Both the position numbers and the translations under genes were made by a program. From Flavobacteriaceae bacterium PS02338 (GTDB lineage: Bacteria; Bacteroidota; Bacteroidia; Sphingobacteriales; Sphingobacteriaceae), in assembly GCA_029959615.1 (NCBI GenBank), contig JASCOD010000001.1, forward strand, positions 1 to 64,000: a stretch of 64,000 nt of DNA, read 5' to 3'. Below are positions 1 to 9,388 of this stretch, one piece after another. Every line of letters starts with the position of its first letter. The stretch's first letter is position 1. Below the pieces are notes generated by a model. It saw only the letters and a list, made by a program, of their open reading frames with translations. It was not told where the DNA came from and made no database searches.

Positions 1-430
1 TTCCAATCTGTTGGATGAAGAATAATTCTGGAGGATGTTTGGCATCGTAATTAGTATTGTTGCCAACAGTTAGAGATGTATTGCCGTTAGTCCTATCAGT
101 TTGGATGCTGCCTGATCTATTTAGAACCAATCCCATGCTCTTAAAAACCTGGGCGGTTTTGTCTACATTTAGGATAGGTACACGAACTACATTCTTATTC
201 CCTATCGTTGTTTGTTGGGCCTTTTGCCAATCTAGGCTGAACAATTCCATAGCCCTATTCGCATTGATATAAGCCTGTAAATCATCCGACTTTATACCTT
301 GCTTGAAGTTAGAGGGTATTTCGTTACCATGGGAATAATCAACTTCTTTTCTACAGGACTGTAATGCGACAAGGGCAGAGGCGAGTAGACACAAGAGTGT
401 CGCCAGCCTTAGAGCGGTATTTTTTTTCAT
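1..430 (-). CDS. Lipoprotein of unknown function, C-terminus cut by the window edge
   Basis: The minus-strand frame opens with ATG at 430 and stays open to base 1, giving about 143 residues. The protein begins MKKNTALRLATLLCLLASAL and continues to a lipobox ending in Cys about 22 residues in (LQSC), so it should be exported, lipidated and anchored in the outer or inner membrane. The mature part is hydrophilic and includes a stretch with IKSDDLQAYINANRAMELF. I recognise no domain. A promoter-like element lies just upstream (452-481). The gene diverges from uvrC. The reading frame and lipobox are seen directly; function is unknown. Confidence 0.75.
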   Translation of the reverse strand, partial: MKKNTALRLATLLCLLASALVALQSCRKEVDYSHGNEIPSNFKQGIKSDDLQAYINANRAMELFSLDWQKAQQTTIGNKNVVRVPILNVDKTAQVFKSMGLVLNRSGSIQTDRTNGNTSLTVGNNTNYDAKHPPELFFIQQIG

Positions 431-451
431 GGATAAATAGGTTTAGACCAA

Positions 452-481
452 CTAAAATACAAATAAGAATCTAATTATCAA
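452..481 (-). promoter_or_regulatory. Bacteroidota-type promoter of the edge lipoprotein
   Basis: On the minus strand TTG (481-479) is followed after 19 bases by TATTTTAG (459-452), one mismatch from the Bacteroidota -7 consensus TAnnTTTG. The start codon is 21 bases further on, giving a short leader. Confidence 0.5.
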
Positions 482-555
482 CATGTTAAACATAAAAGCT
501 CTAAGAAGTATACGAATAGGAAAATGTGTAGTCATGGGTAAAGTAGAGAAAAATA

Positions 556-584
556 TTGAAGTCGCTTTTTTTGAACTATTTTTG
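556..584 (+). promoter_or_regulatory. Promoter of uvrC, very close to the start codon
   Basis: TTG (556-558), 18 bases, then TATTTTTG (577-584), a perfect TAnnTTTG. Only 7 bases separate the element from the uvrC ATG at 592. With transcription usually starting a few bases after this element in Bacteroidota, the mRNA would have almost no leader. Confidence 0.55.
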
Positions 585-591
585 CATATAA

Positions 592-2400
592 ATGAGCAGT
601 TTCGATTATAAAAAGGCAGTAAAAGATATTCCGCATAAACCTGGTGTTTATCAGTATTTCGATATGGACGATAAGCTGATTTATATTGGCAAGGCTAAAG
701 ATTTGCGTAACCGTGTAAGTTCTTATTTTGTACAAGACAAGCAGCTGAATGGAAAAACGCGGGTTTTAGTCTCTAAAATTAGAAGGATACAATTTACCAT
801 TGTCGATACCGAAATTGATGCTTGGCTACTGGAAAACAGCTTAATCAAAAAGCATCAGCCACGTTACAACATCATGCTTAAAGATGACAAAACCTACCCA
901 TGGATTGTCATTAAAAAAGAACCTTTCCCCCGTGTTTTCTCTACGCGGAAAATGATCAAAGATGGTTCAACTTATTTAGGCCCTTATGCTTCTGTAGGAA
1001 TGATGCATACTATTTTAGGCCTTATTAAAGAGACTTATACGTTACGTACGTGCAACCTGTCGCTAACTCAAGAAAATATCAATGCCAACAAATTTAAGGT
1101 ATGTTTAGAATATCAGATCGGAAATTGTAAAGGCCCTTGTCAAAACTATCAATCTAGAGAAGATTATGATCATAACATCTCCGAAATCAAAGATATCTTA
1201 AATGGCAAAATTGGGAATGTAATTAAAGACGTCAAACAAGTTGTTAGAACGGCTGCAGAAGACCTTAACTTTGAACTGGCACACGATTATCAGAAAAAGC
1301 TAAGCGTGCTCGAGAAGTATCAAAGCAAGTCTACAGTGGTAAGTAGCGCCATTACCAATATCGATGTAGTAAGCATCGCCAGCGACGAACGTTACGCTTT
1401 TGTAAATTACCTCAAAGTGATGAACGGAGCTATCATTCAAACACAAACCATAGAAATAAAAAAGCGTTTGGACGAGAGTGATGATGAACTGCTATCCATT
1501 GCAATTGCCGAATTTAGAAGTAAATTCAAGAGTACCTCTCGAGAAATCATAGTTCCTTTTGAAATTCCTTTAGAAGATAGCAACATCAAGCTTACTGTTC
1601 CTAAGCTAGGTGAAAAAAAGGCTTTATTAGAACTCTCTCAAAAGAACGTCTTATTCTTTAAAAAAGAAAAGCTAAACCAATACGAAAAGCTAAATCCAGA
1701 GTTAAAAACTGATCGAATTTTAACTCAAATGAAAAACGATTTGAGGTTAACGCAATTGCCTCATCATATCGAATGTTTTGATAACTCCAACTTTCAGGGG
1801 AAATATCCAGTTTCTGCTATTGTAGTATTTAAAGATGCCAAACCTAGCAAAAAGGATTATCGCCATTTCAATGTTAAAACAGTTGAGGGGCCTAATGATT
1901 TTGCGACTATGCAAGAAGCCGTTTACAGGCGATATAAGCGAATGTTAGACGAAAACCAAAGCTTACCCCAGCTAATCATTATCGACGGTGGTAAAGGTCA
2001 ATTATCATCTGCTTTAAGCAGTTTAAAGAAGTTAGGCATAGACAAGAAAGTTACCGTTATCGGTATAGCCAAAAGATTAGAAGAACTCTTTTACCCAGGT
2101 GATAGTTTGCCAATGTATCTAGATAAAAAATCAGAAACGTTAAAAATTATCCAGCAATTACGAGACGAAGCTCATCGTTTCGGTATTACTTTCCATCGTA
2201 AAAAGCGTGATCAAGGCACTTTAAAAACGGAGCTAGAAGAAATAGAAGGTATCGGTAAAAGCACAGCTGACAAACTACTCCAACACTTTAAGTCTGTTAA
2301 GAAAATTAAGGAGGCCAGTGCTGAAGAACTTTCTAAATTATTAAATAAAAAGCAAGTCGTTAAGCTCCTAAACTATTTCAACAATATAGAAACTAGCTAA
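592..2400 (+). CDS. uvrC: Excinuclease ABC subunit UvrC
   Basis: UvrC is the dual-incision nuclease of nucleotide excision repair; with UvrB it cuts on both sides of a bulky lesion in the cytoplasm. The 602-residue length is normal. The N-terminal GIY-YIG nuclease is visible at about residues 18-41 (GVYQYF then LIYIGKAKDLRNR). A UVR-type UvrB-contact region lies near 205-240. The RNase H-like nuclease half shows DNSN at about 397 and IIDGGKGQ at about 464. A helix-hairpin-helix tail (IEGIGKSTADKLL) follows. The start at 592 fits the conserved N-terminus, and the next upstream sequence is promoter. It is monocistronic and convergent with gldN. Confidence 0.97.
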   Translation: MSSFDYKKAVKDIPHKPGVYQYFDMDDKLIYIGKAKDLRNRVSSYFVQDKQLNGKTRVLVSKIRRIQFTIVDTEIDAWLLENSLIKKHQPRYNIMLKDDKTYPWIVIKKEPFPRVFSTRKMIKDGSTYLGPYASVGMMHTILGLIKETYTLRTCNLSLTQENINANKFKVCLEYQIGNCKGPCQNYQSREDYDHNISEIKDILNGKIGNVIKDVKQVVRTAAEDLNFELAHDYQKKLSVLEKYQSKSTVVSSAITNIDVVSIASDERYAFVNYLKVMNGAIIQTQTIEIKKRLDESDDELLSIAIAEFRSKFKSTSREIIVPFEIPLEDSNIKLTVPKLGEKKALLELSQKNVLFFKKEKLNQYEKLNPELKTDRILTQMKNDLRLTQLPHHIECFDNSNFQGKYPVSAIVVFKDAKPSKKDYRHFNVKTVEGPNDFATMQEAVYRRYKRMLDENQSLPQLIIIDGGKGQLSSALSSLKKLGIDKKVTVIGIAKRLEELFYPGDSLPMYLDKKSETLKIIQQLRDEAHRFGITFHRKKRDQGTLKTELEEIEGIGKSTADKLLQHFKSVKKIKEASAEELSKLLNKKQVVKLLNYFNNIETS

Positions 2401-2414
2401 AGTCGTTCCTATTT

Positions 2415-2489
2415 CTTCATTGCAAGAACCAAAGCAATCTATCTGTTCGAATCAAAATTAATGAGATTGTTTCGTTACTCGTAATGACG
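2415..2489. repeat. Degenerate interspersed palindrome
   Basis: The left arm TCATTGCAAGAACCAAAGC and the right arm ending ACTCGTAATGACG are imperfect inverted copies. They resemble the dispersed palindromes that begin with GTCATTGCGAG and end with CGCAATGACG in many Bacteroidota intergenic regions. It lies between the convergent ends of uvrC and gldN and codes for nothing visible. Confidence 0.5.
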
Positions 2490-2522
2490 CAATATTTAAA
2501 GTGAATTAAATAGGCCACAATA

Positions 2523-2559
2523 AAAAAGTCCTAATGAAAATATTTCATCAGGACTTTTT
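2523..2559. terminator. Bidirectional terminator between uvrC and gldN
   Basis: The arms at 2523-2539 and 2543-2559 form a 17-bp stem with one mismatch around a 3-base loop. The outer ends are A-runs and T-runs, so both strands give a hairpin followed by a U tract. On the minus strand the single mismatch becomes a G-U pair, favouring the gldKLMN direction. Confidence 0.8.
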
Positions 2560-2581
2560 CTTTATGCAATTGGCACTTTGA

Positions 2582-3529
2582 TTAGTATTCCCAAAGACCT
2601 TGCTCAAAATCAGCCATCTTTCTCTTGATGCGTTCGCTCTCTAATAGGCGTTGTCTAGGATCTGTTATCAGATCTCTCACCTTGTAATTACCAGCATTAG
2701 TTTCTTTAACTATATGACTAGAAAATAAGCGATGTACAAAAAAGTCATCCATGCTTAACGGCGAAGAGTCGTTTAAAGAATTAAAGAGTCTCTTAGTTGC
2801 TAAGATATCTCTGGCGTCATCATAATAGATCCAAAAAATTGGCTGCCATTCTTTACTTTTTTCGTTGAATTTCAATGGAGCTAATCCGATAATACGAGGT
2901 TCAAAAACGCCTCTCTTACCGTCAAAAACCCAATCTTCTTTAATTCTGAACTTCAAAAACAAGGCTGGATTAAATTCTCCTCTTACCGATTTAACAGTTC
3001 CTTCTTTTCTATTTTCGATGTTCACGGTACCATAAGCCGCTTGAAGTGCACTTGTAGTATCCAAAGGAAAATTAAAAGCATCATCTTCAACTAGCAGTGA
3101 ATCTACCGCTCTATAAGCTGTAAGTTCACCTAATTTAACGTGATTTAGCAATACTTCAATTAATCTTGATTTCGGAAAATCAAGTACGCCATTGATGGTA
3201 TCACGTAAATCGATATCTCTCCATACACGCTTAGTGAAAATTACATCCTCATCTTTAATCACAGCTAAAAAAGCTTTCTCTGAAGCTGTATCTCTAAGCT
3301 CACGCTCGATAGCATAGCCATCTTTAGGTTTAGCCTTTGGCTTTACTGGGTTTGTCTTTTTAACTGTATCAGCTTTTACCGGCTCCTGAGTTTTTGTCGG
3401 AGTAACTTTATTATTAGCCGCTGCATTATTAGTAGTTCCTCGCTTAGGTGTAGTATTACCTCTTTTTTGGGCAAAGCCTGCTACCGCAAATAATGCTAAA
3501 AAAACAAACGACAACGTAATCTTTTTCAT
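2582..3529 (-). CDS. gldN: Gliding motility / T9SS protein GldN
   Basis: GldN (PorN) is a periplasmic component of the type IX secretion system; it associates with the GldK lipoprotein ring at the outer membrane. The protein has 315 residues with a signal peptide ending near FAQ at residue 21. A low-complexity linker rich in Asn, Thr and Lys runs to about residue 70. The conserved GldN region follows (DIDLRDTINGVLDFPKSRL, then WIYYDDARDIL). It is the last gene of gldK-gldL-gldM-gldN, 8 bases after gldM, and is followed by a strong terminator. Confidence 0.95.
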   Translation of the reverse strand: MKKITLSFVFLALFAVAGFAQKRGNTTPKRGTTNNAAANNKVTPTKTQEPVKADTVKKTNPVKPKAKPKDGYAIERELRDTASEKAFLAVIKDEDVIFTKRVWRDIDLRDTINGVLDFPKSRLIEVLLNHVKLGELTAYRAVDSLLVEDDAFNFPLDTTSALQAAYGTVNIENRKEGTVKSVRGEFNPALFLKFRIKEDWVFDGKRGVFEPRIIGLAPLKFNEKSKEWQPIFWIYYDDARDILATKRLFNSLNDSSPLSMDDFFVHRLFSSHIVKETNAGNYKVRDLITDPRQRLLESERIKRKMADFEQGLWEY

Positions 3530-3537
3530 CTCTACAA

Positions 3538-5067
3538 TTATTTTACATTAAATACCAATGATGGCAAAACTCTTTGTCTTCCATCAGGTCCTTGAGCCAC
3601 AATATCGGTAAAGAAAACTCTCGTTCCTGGCGATATCGCATTGATTGCACTTCTCACAGCACCAGAAAAACTTCCTCCCTGACCCGCTACAGTAACCGCA
3701 TCTGAACGTGGCTTTTGCACCGTAAGTTCGTAACGAATTATCTTAAATTTCACATCGAAAGGGAAATCTGCCAAATCAGCTTCTAACTCACTTTCACTTT
3801 TCAATTGAACAGAAGCAATATCTCCTCCCGCAAAACCGCCTACACTCGGTACTGGTGCAGGGATAGCTTTAACCCTAAATTTAGATGCGCCCAAATTAAC
3901 AGTTTTACCTTCGTTAGTTCCGTTAACGCTAATAGAAACTTCCTTGCCCACCAATGAACCAGGTACGTTAACCATATATTTCCCACCACTTCCCGTTAAA
4001 GAACCACCACCTGTAATAGTTGCATTAATATTAGGGAAACCTGCTGCCGAAATAGTGAAAGGATTTGGAATACCTGCGTAGATTACATTCAATTTATCTG
4101 AAGAAACCGTTGCCGAAGGAGCCGCTACTTGATAAGTCATAGGAGGAGTAGGATACTCTACAATTTTTCCAGTTCTATTATCTTTCACTCTAATCGTACC
4201 TTTCCAAGTAAACGTACCTACACTTCCAGTGCTTCCAGTATAAACTCCCTTACCTTTATCTGTTGGCACTTTACTTCCGTTTACAGTAACATCAGGATTA
4301 GACTTAGAATCACTTGCGGTTAAATAAATCTCTGCCTTATAAGGTTGTCCTTGTATCACATAAGAAGACGGCGCAACCGCAACAGCCTCAAAATGATCAA
4401 GTGTTACAATTGGTTTATCAGCTAAAATCTTATTAATGATATCGGCTTCCATATTTTTAGCATCATTCTGAATCATCGTTAAGATAGTTCTGAAAGCGGC
4501 TAGAGGGACACCTTCACCAAACATAGTTCCAGTCCAGCTTTTAGGTTCTCCAGCCTTTGGCTTTGCAGGATCTAACGCCTGTAACATAAAAGTAGGTTTA
4601 CCTTCGTTAGGTTGTAATAAAGAAGCTAATTTTTTACCTGCTTTGTTAATTTCCTCTTGTAATTTTTTACCGTCTTTTGGAGCGGCATCGTTACCCATGA
4701 TATTTTGACCAATATCCAGGTTATTTTTTTGCACTAGATCACCATTTTCATCAAATCCATCGGCTGCAATTTTAGCATGAATTCCATCAATATATTTGAT
4801 TAAATCTTCGCCTATCTTTTGCGCTTCTTTAGCTCTGTTTAGCTTAAGTAAGTTATCGCCGCTTTCTTTAGCTTTGGTGCTTTCGTAATTTTTTAAAAGT
4901 TGAGTAATGTTATTTCCAACGTTCTCTTTAGATGTATTTAAGCTATCGTTAATATTTCTGAAAGCCTTTAATACCAGATCCGAAACGTTAAGGGCAAGCA
5001 TAGCTAATAGTACCAAATACATGATACCAATCATCTTCTGCCTTGCTGTTTCCTTACCTCCTGCCAT
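3538..5067 (-). CDS. gldM: Gliding motility / T9SS motor protein GldM
   Basis: GldM (PorM) forms with GldL the proton-powered inner-membrane motor that energises T9SS and gliding. The N-terminus has one transmembrane helix (MIGIMYLVLLAMLALNVSDL, about residues 12-31), which in the family packs against GldL. The rest is a long periplasmic part: a helical segment (about 40-220) and then beta-rich domains ending in VLPSLVFNVK. The 509 residues match the usual length. It is 38 bases downstream of gldL and 8 bases upstream of gldN, so translation is probably coupled. Confidence 0.96.
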   Translation of the reverse strand: MAGGKETARQKMIGIMYLVLLAMLALNVSDLVLKAFRNINDSLNTSKENVGNNITQLLKNYESTKAKESGDNLLKLNRAKEAQKIGEDLIKYIDGIHAKIAADGFDENGDLVQKNNLDIGQNIMGNDAAPKDGKKLQEEINKAGKKLASLLQPNEGKPTFMLQALDPAKPKAGEPKSWTGTMFGEGVPLAAFRTILTMIQNDAKNMEADIINKILADKPIVTLDHFEAVAVAPSSYVIQGQPYKAEIYLTASDSKSNPDVTVNGSKVPTDKGKGVYTGSTGSVGTFTWKGTIRVKDNRTGKIVEYPTPPMTYQVAAPSATVSSDKLNVIYAGIPNPFTISAAGFPNINATITGGGSLTGSGGKYMVNVPGSLVGKEVSISVNGTNEGKTVNLGASKFRVKAIPAPVPSVGGFAGGDIASVQLKSESELEADLADFPFDVKFKIIRYELTVQKPRSDAVTVAGQGGSFSGAVRSAINAISPGTRVFFTDIVAQGPDGRQRVLPSLVFNVK

Positions 5068-5105
5068 ATTATATTAATATTTTTATAGTTAAATAATATG
5101 ACCGA

Positions 5106-5912
5106 TTAAGCACGTGGTTGATTCATTGCAGTTAACATGTTACCATAGATAGCATTTAACGACGATAAGTTTTTAGCTAGTTTACCAACTTCTTCTTTAA
5201 ACTGTTTAGAGTCTTCCATAGAATCGTTGAAGTTGCCCATAGTTAAGGCTAGATTTTGGTAGAATTTGTTCATCGATTTTAGATGAGCGCTAGAATCTTG
5301 TAATTCTAATTCATATACTGCGTTTAACGCAGAAAGGTTTTTCGCCAAGTTGTTAACTTGTTCGTGATATGCTTTAGAATCTGCATTGCTTGCACCTAGC
5401 TCAGCTAATTGCTCAGTAGCTTTTCCAAAAGCCACATTCATATTACCTAAACTATCGCTAGCTCCTTTTACTTTAGCAGTAAATTCCGAAGTAGCTAAAG
5501 ATGCGTCTGCTACGTTAGAGATGCCAGCAATTTTATCTCCGAAGGTACGTAATCCATTACCTAGACTTTCGATCAATTCGGCACCAATTTTTTCGTTAAC
5601 CAATTTATCCAAAGCACCAGTTGCACCACCGCCTACAGCAGCTGTTTGAGGCACAGCATCAGTTGGTGTAGGTCTTCCATCTTTACGCAACTGCGGATAA
5701 ACTTTGTCCCATTCTACGTCTGGATGTGGAGGGAAAAGTCCACCGATTAAGAACAAAAATGCTTCTACACCTAATCCAACACCAATCATAATACTCCCCC
5801 AGATACCTCCCAAGTGAAGAATTTTAAATAATGCACCTACAATTACGATCGCAGCACCAACAGAGGTCGCAAGATGCAGTTTTGCTTCATTAGTAGCATA
5901 TTTTCCAGCCAT
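5106..5912 (-). CDS. gldL: Gliding motility / T9SS motor protein GldL
   Basis: GldL (PorL) is the inner-membrane stator-like partner of GldM. Two transmembrane helices lie at about residues 14-32 and 37-58. The second contains Glu50 in GVGLGVEAFLFL, which corresponds to the essential proton-path glutamate of the family. Lys30 in the first helix is also conserved. The cytoplasmic part holds two similar helical repeats, each with KNLSALNAVY or KNLSSLNAIY. The length of 268 residues exceeds that of the shortest family members because of these repeats. It lies in the gldKLMN operon, 50 bases after gldK. Confidence 0.96.
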   Translation of the reverse strand: MAGKYATNEAKLHLATSVGAAIVIVGALFKILHLGGIWGSIMIGVGLGVEAFLFLIGGLFPPHPDVEWDKVYPQLRKDGRPTPTDAVPQTAAVGGGATGALDKLVNEKIGAELIESLGNGLRTFGDKIAGISNVADASLATSEFTAKVKGASDSLGNMNVAFGKATEQLAELGASNADSKAYHEQVNNLAKNLSALNAVYELELQDSSAHLKSMNKFYQNLALTMGNFNDSMEDSKQFKEEVGKLAKNLSSLNAIYGNMLTAMNQPRA

Positions 5913-5962
5913 AGTTCTTAATAGTTATTTTTTTAGTTTGTGGTTTTATTTTTTTGTCGTTT

Positions 5963-7294
5963 TTACATTAAGCTGTTTCCAGGGAAGTGAGATACACATC
6001 TGAAACCGATGTATGATCTTGAAATGTTCTGATATTCGTATTGAGCAACCGAATTTTGAAGGAAAAATCCTATGTCTTTCCAAGAACCTCCTTTAACGGT
6101 TTTACGTTTACCTTTTCTAAATATTGGATTTTTATCTTCTGGCAAAGAAGTATTGTAAGAGTTCAAAGTCCATTCGGCTACATTTCCGGCCATATTATAC
6201 AAACCATAGTCGTTCGGCAAATACGCTCTAGCTTCTACAGTATATAAAGCGCCATCGTCTGCGTAGTTACCTCTACCTACTTTAAAATTAGCTTGTAAAC
6301 ATCCTTTAGCGTTCATGATATACGGACCGCCCCATGGATATTTAGTCTGTGTTCTACCTCCTCTGGCAGCGTACTCAAATTCGGCTTCAGTTGGCAAATC
6401 ATACTTCAGCCTCGAATTAGCAGGAAGTTTTCTTTGACGAGCTACGTTTTCATAAAACTGCGTACGCCAATTACTAAAAGCCTTTGCTTGCTCCCAAGTT
6501 ACACCAACTACAGGATATTGATCATAAGAAGGGTGATTAAAATAAGCCTCAACCATTGGGTCGTTATACTCATACGTAAAGTCTTTTCTCCAAACTAAAG
6601 TATCTGGATAAACCATTACATCTGGATGCTCGTTAGGCTTAAGGTCAGCAGGAGCTGTCGTTCTGAAATTCTTGCTATAGATATCGTAGTCATTAATACG
6701 TTGTCTATTTGGAGACGAAGCATTTTCTAATGCCATATCCATATTTTTTTCTACATAAGCATAACGCAAAAGCTTAATATCAATATCCTTATCGTTTTTA
6801 CCATGAGTAAAATTAGACAGGTTGTCATTGATATACATCCCTTTCAACTTTGTCTGAATCTCCTGTTTTTTATTATTCCAAAGATTAGATCCGCTACCTA
6901 CCTTTTTCCAGTCGATAACCTTGAACTTCGGAGCATCTCCAGCTTTTCCTTTGGGTTTAATGTAGTATTCCTCAATATTACCTTCGCTAATAGCAATAGA
7001 ATCTCTTACCCAATTTACAAACTGTCTATATTCCGCGTTAGTAATTTCAGTTTGATCCATATAGAAAGGACTCATTGAAACCATTTTACTTTGTTTACCC
7101 TGATAGAAGGTGATATCTTCATCAGTCATACCCAAAAGATTGCGTCCACCGGGTACGTAAACCATCCCCAAGGGAATAGAAGTGTTTTTGAATTTTCTGT
7201 TAAAGGCCCCTACCAATTCCCCTTGACCGCCTTTTCCGCAGCTCGAAAGCATTAATGAAAGCAGGGCAATAGCAAGAAAGTATAATTTCTTCAT
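5963..7294 (-). CDS. gldK: Gliding motility / T9SS lipoprotein GldK
   Basis: GldK (PorK) is an outer-membrane lipoprotein that forms the T9SS periplasmic ring with GldN. The frame is open from 7348, but the ATG at 7294 is preferred: it gives MKKLYFLAIALLSLMLSSCG, a clean lipoprotein signal with the lipidated Cys in LSSC. The body is an FGE-sulfatase (formylglycine-generating-enzyme-like) fold, with EYAARGG, the tryptophan-rich YPWGG, GNVAEWTLNSY and KGGSWKD. The first gene of gldKLMN, it follows a 350-base gap that probably holds the operon promoter. Confidence 0.95.
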   Translation of the reverse strand: MKKLYFLAIALLSLMLSSCGKGGQGELVGAFNRKFKNTSIPLGMVYVPGGRNLLGMTDEDITFYQGKQSKMVSMSPFYMDQTEITNAEYRQFVNWVRDSIAISEGNIEEYYIKPKGKAGDAPKFKVIDWKKVGSGSNLWNNKKQEIQTKLKGMYINDNLSNFTHGKNDKDIDIKLLRYAYVEKNMDMALENASSPNRQRINDYDIYSKNFRTTAPADLKPNEHPDVMVYPDTLVWRKDFTYEYNDPMVEAYFNHPSYDQYPVVGVTWEQAKAFSNWRTQFYENVARQRKLPANSRLKYDLPTEAEFEYAARGGRTQTKYPWGGPYIMNAKGCLQANFKVGRGNYADDGALYTVEARAYLPNDYGLYNMAGNVAEWTLNSYNTSLPEDKNPIFRKGKRKTVKGGSWKDIGFFLQNSVAQYEYQNISRSYIGFRCVSHFPGNSLM

Positions 7295-7644
7295 ATGTTG
7301 TCTAAGCAATTTTATAGCAATTTTATCAATTAACATTGAGATTAACAACTATTCGCACAAAAAAATCCACACTTTTAGTGCAAAATATTTTATTAACATT
7401 TTGTTTACGTCAAAACCATAGGTTCTAAAAAGCAAAAAACAAGAAACAAAACCCGTTATAAAACTTAAAAAACCTATTTCAATCACTAAAGAAGAGCGTT
7501 TTATTAACACTTCTTTAACAACCAGTACAAGTTAACGCTACCATAACCGCTTTATTATGCCATTGATTAAAATATCAAATATTTTTTCGCAAGTTATGTG
7601 ATAACCGATTGCAAGTCAATACCTAAAAATAGGTATTTAGCAAA
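7295..7644. other. Gene-free region upstream of gldK
   Basis: About 350 AT-rich bases separate the HemD-like gene from gldK on the same strand. They hold a small hairpin AATACCTA-AAAA-TAGGTATT at 7618-7637, just past the upstream stop codon, which may end that transcript although no U tract follows. I found no perfect TAnnTTTG element on the minus strand and no open frame of note. The gldKLMN promoter should lie here, but I cannot point to it. Confidence 0.4.
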
Positions 7645-8415
7645 TTACTTGTTAGATTTTTTGATATAATTCTCTAAAGCCATGATCATAGACGGAGCTT
7701 CTGGATTTGGAGCCGCAATATCCACAATTAGCCCTTTATCAGCTACTGCTTTTTGCGTATTTAAGCCAAAAGTTGCTATGCGAGTATTGTTTTGTAGAAA
7801 ATTGGGGAAATTTATATACAGCGACTGTATACTAGAAGGACTGAAGAATGCCAGCACGTCATAAAACACATCCGCAAGATCAGAAAGATCACTAACTACC
7901 GTCCTAAATAGTACCGCAGGAGTTACATCATAACCGTTTTTCTGCAAGAAGTTCATTGTATCTTCTGTAGCCACATCAGAACATGGATATAGGAATTTCT
8001 CTCCTGCATGTTTTTTAAGCACCTCCGCCAAATCAGCAGCAGTTTGTTTTCCAAAGAAGATTTTACGTTTTCTATATTGGATATACTTCTGCAGATAAAG
8101 CGCAGTAGATTCTGAGATACAGAAATATTTTAGATTAACAGAAACTTCAAACCTCATTTCTTCACATATCCTAAAGAAATGATCTACCGCATTTCTACTA
8201 GTAAACACTACCGCAGTATAATCAGATAGATTAATTTTTTCCTTTCTGAAATCTTTTGCTGGAACCCCCTCTACATGAATGAAAGAGCGGAAATCAATTT
8301 TAAGATTATACTTCTTCGCTAAATCAAAATATGGGGATTTTTCAGTTTCTGGCTTAGGCAAGGTCACCAATATGCTTTTTACCTTGCGTAGTCTTTCGTC
8401 TTTATTTTCTTGCAT
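7645..8415 (-). CDS. Uroporphyrinogen-III synthase family protein (HemD-like)
   Basis: The family cyclises hydroxymethylbilane to uroporphyrinogen III in heme synthesis. The protein shows the two-lobed pattern of that fold: an N-terminal KSILVTLPKPE strand, AVVFTSRNAVDHFF in the first half, KFLYPCSDVATED at the hinge and AFFSPSSIQSLY in the second half. The frame is open to 8430, but the ATG at 8415 (MQENKDERL) is the more usual start. It lies 15 bases after the DUF4271 gene. No other early heme gene is nearby, and the genes around it belong to envelope biogenesis. HemD sequences are very divergent, so enzymatic function is inferred, not shown. Confidence 0.75.
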   Translation of the reverse strand: MQENKDERLRKVKSILVTLPKPETEKSPYFDLAKKYNLKIDFRSFIHVEGVPAKDFRKEKINLSDYTAVVFTSRNAVDHFFRICEEMRFEVSVNLKYFCISESTALYLQKYIQYRKRKIFFGKQTAADLAEVLKKHAGEKFLYPCSDVATEDTMNFLQKNGYDVTPAVLFRTVVSDLSDLADVFYDVLAFFSPSSIQSLYINFPNFLQNNTRIATFGLNTQKAVADKGLIVDIAAPNPEAPSMIMALENYIKKSNK

Positions 8416-8430
8416 TTTCCTAATTAGCAC

Positions 8431-9387
8431 TTATAAACCTACTGCCTTGATTAATATCAATATAGGGCAAATTTCGAGGGTGCAAAAATACAAAAATAAA
8501 TACAATTTAGGAAACCTATATTGTGATAAAATATTTATTGCCGCCCTTATGAATTGAAATACAAAGATCAAAACTAATGTAGATACCCCCAAAACGATAT
8601 AGCCAGAACCATATTTCTTTGCAGAAAGGGCAAAGGCAATAATAAGAGGAATGAACAATAAAGACGTATTAAAATAACTTAAATATAATATAGAGACGTA
8701 TTGACGAAGCGGTCGCTGTACATCAAACACAAAACCAATAAACCTTAAACTCACGATTTTCAAAAGGTATAAAAAGATAACGCCTACGGATATTGTTATA
8801 AAAAAACTAAAGCCTCCCTGCATTGCCTGTGGTAATTGTTGATACTGCGCCGCCAAATAAAAAAACATTCCAATGGTAAAACCAAACTGAATAAAAAGCA
8901 ATAAAAATGACCAGGAAGTAACCAGGTTATCTTCTTTATTAAGGTTGGTTAAAGCCCTATTACTATAAAAAGATTGCACTACAGAACTTAACTGTTTGCC
9001 AAAAGCATTTTTTAAAATCGCAAAAAGCACCAATAAAAAACCGATAATAGATAAAACCCAAACATCTCCCTTGGGCAGAAGATCGCCATGCTGATAGCTT
9101 ACCTTCTCTTGGTTGTTATTTGCCAAATCTATCAATTTCCTAAGCGAAAAAACCTCAAAACCATAGCCTTTACTCAAACTATCGAGCCACAAAACATTGG
9201 TTAACGAATCTCTAATTTTTAAAATACTAGGCGTTAAAGTATCTACAGCTTTAATTGTTGCGCTATCAATATAAAGGCTATCTTGCATTAAAGGCTTAGC
9301 GGCTACAGTATCTGGAATAATTTGAGCTGTGGTTTTGATACTCCACAATACCGCAATGAGAATAAACAAAAAGTTCTTTTTAGCCAT
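8431..9387 (-). CDS. DUF4271 membrane protein
   Basis: The product has 318 residues from the ATG at 9387, preferred over the longer frame from 9411 because it gives a clean signal sequence (MAKKNFLFILIAVLWSIKTT) and begins one base after the upstream stop. After a periplasmic segment of about 90 residues come roughly six to seven hydrophobic helices from residue 110 onward (for example VWVLSIIGFLLVLFAIL). This architecture matches DUF4271, a Bacteroidota family often found next to HemD-like genes. Function is unknown. Tight spacing to both neighbours indicates one operon. Confidence 0.7.
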   Translation of the reverse strand: MAKKNFLFILIAVLWSIKTTAQIIPDTVAAKPLMQDSLYIDSATIKAVDTLTPSILKIRDSLTNVLWLDSLSKGYGFEVFSLRKLIDLANNNQEKVSYQHGDLLPKGDVWVLSIIGFLLVLFAILKNAFGKQLSSVVQSFYSNRALTNLNKEDNLVTSWSFLLLFIQFGFTIGMFFYLAAQYQQLPQAMQGGFSFFITISVGVIFLYLLKIVSLRFIGFVFDVQRPLRQYVSILYLSYFNTSLLFIPLIIAFALSAKKYGSGYIVLGVSTLVLIFVFQFIRAAINILSQYRFPKLYLFLYFCTLEICPILILIKAVGL

Positions 9388-9388
9388 G

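Noticed and set aside
57-272. 71-residue plus-strand frame at the left edge
   Set aside because: It is antisense to the lipoprotein gene whose signal peptide and lipobox are clear, and it has no promoter.
7295-7348. Extended gldK start at 7348
   Set aside because: It adds 18 residues before a standard lipoprotein signal peptide; the ATG at 7294 gives the lipobox at the normal position.
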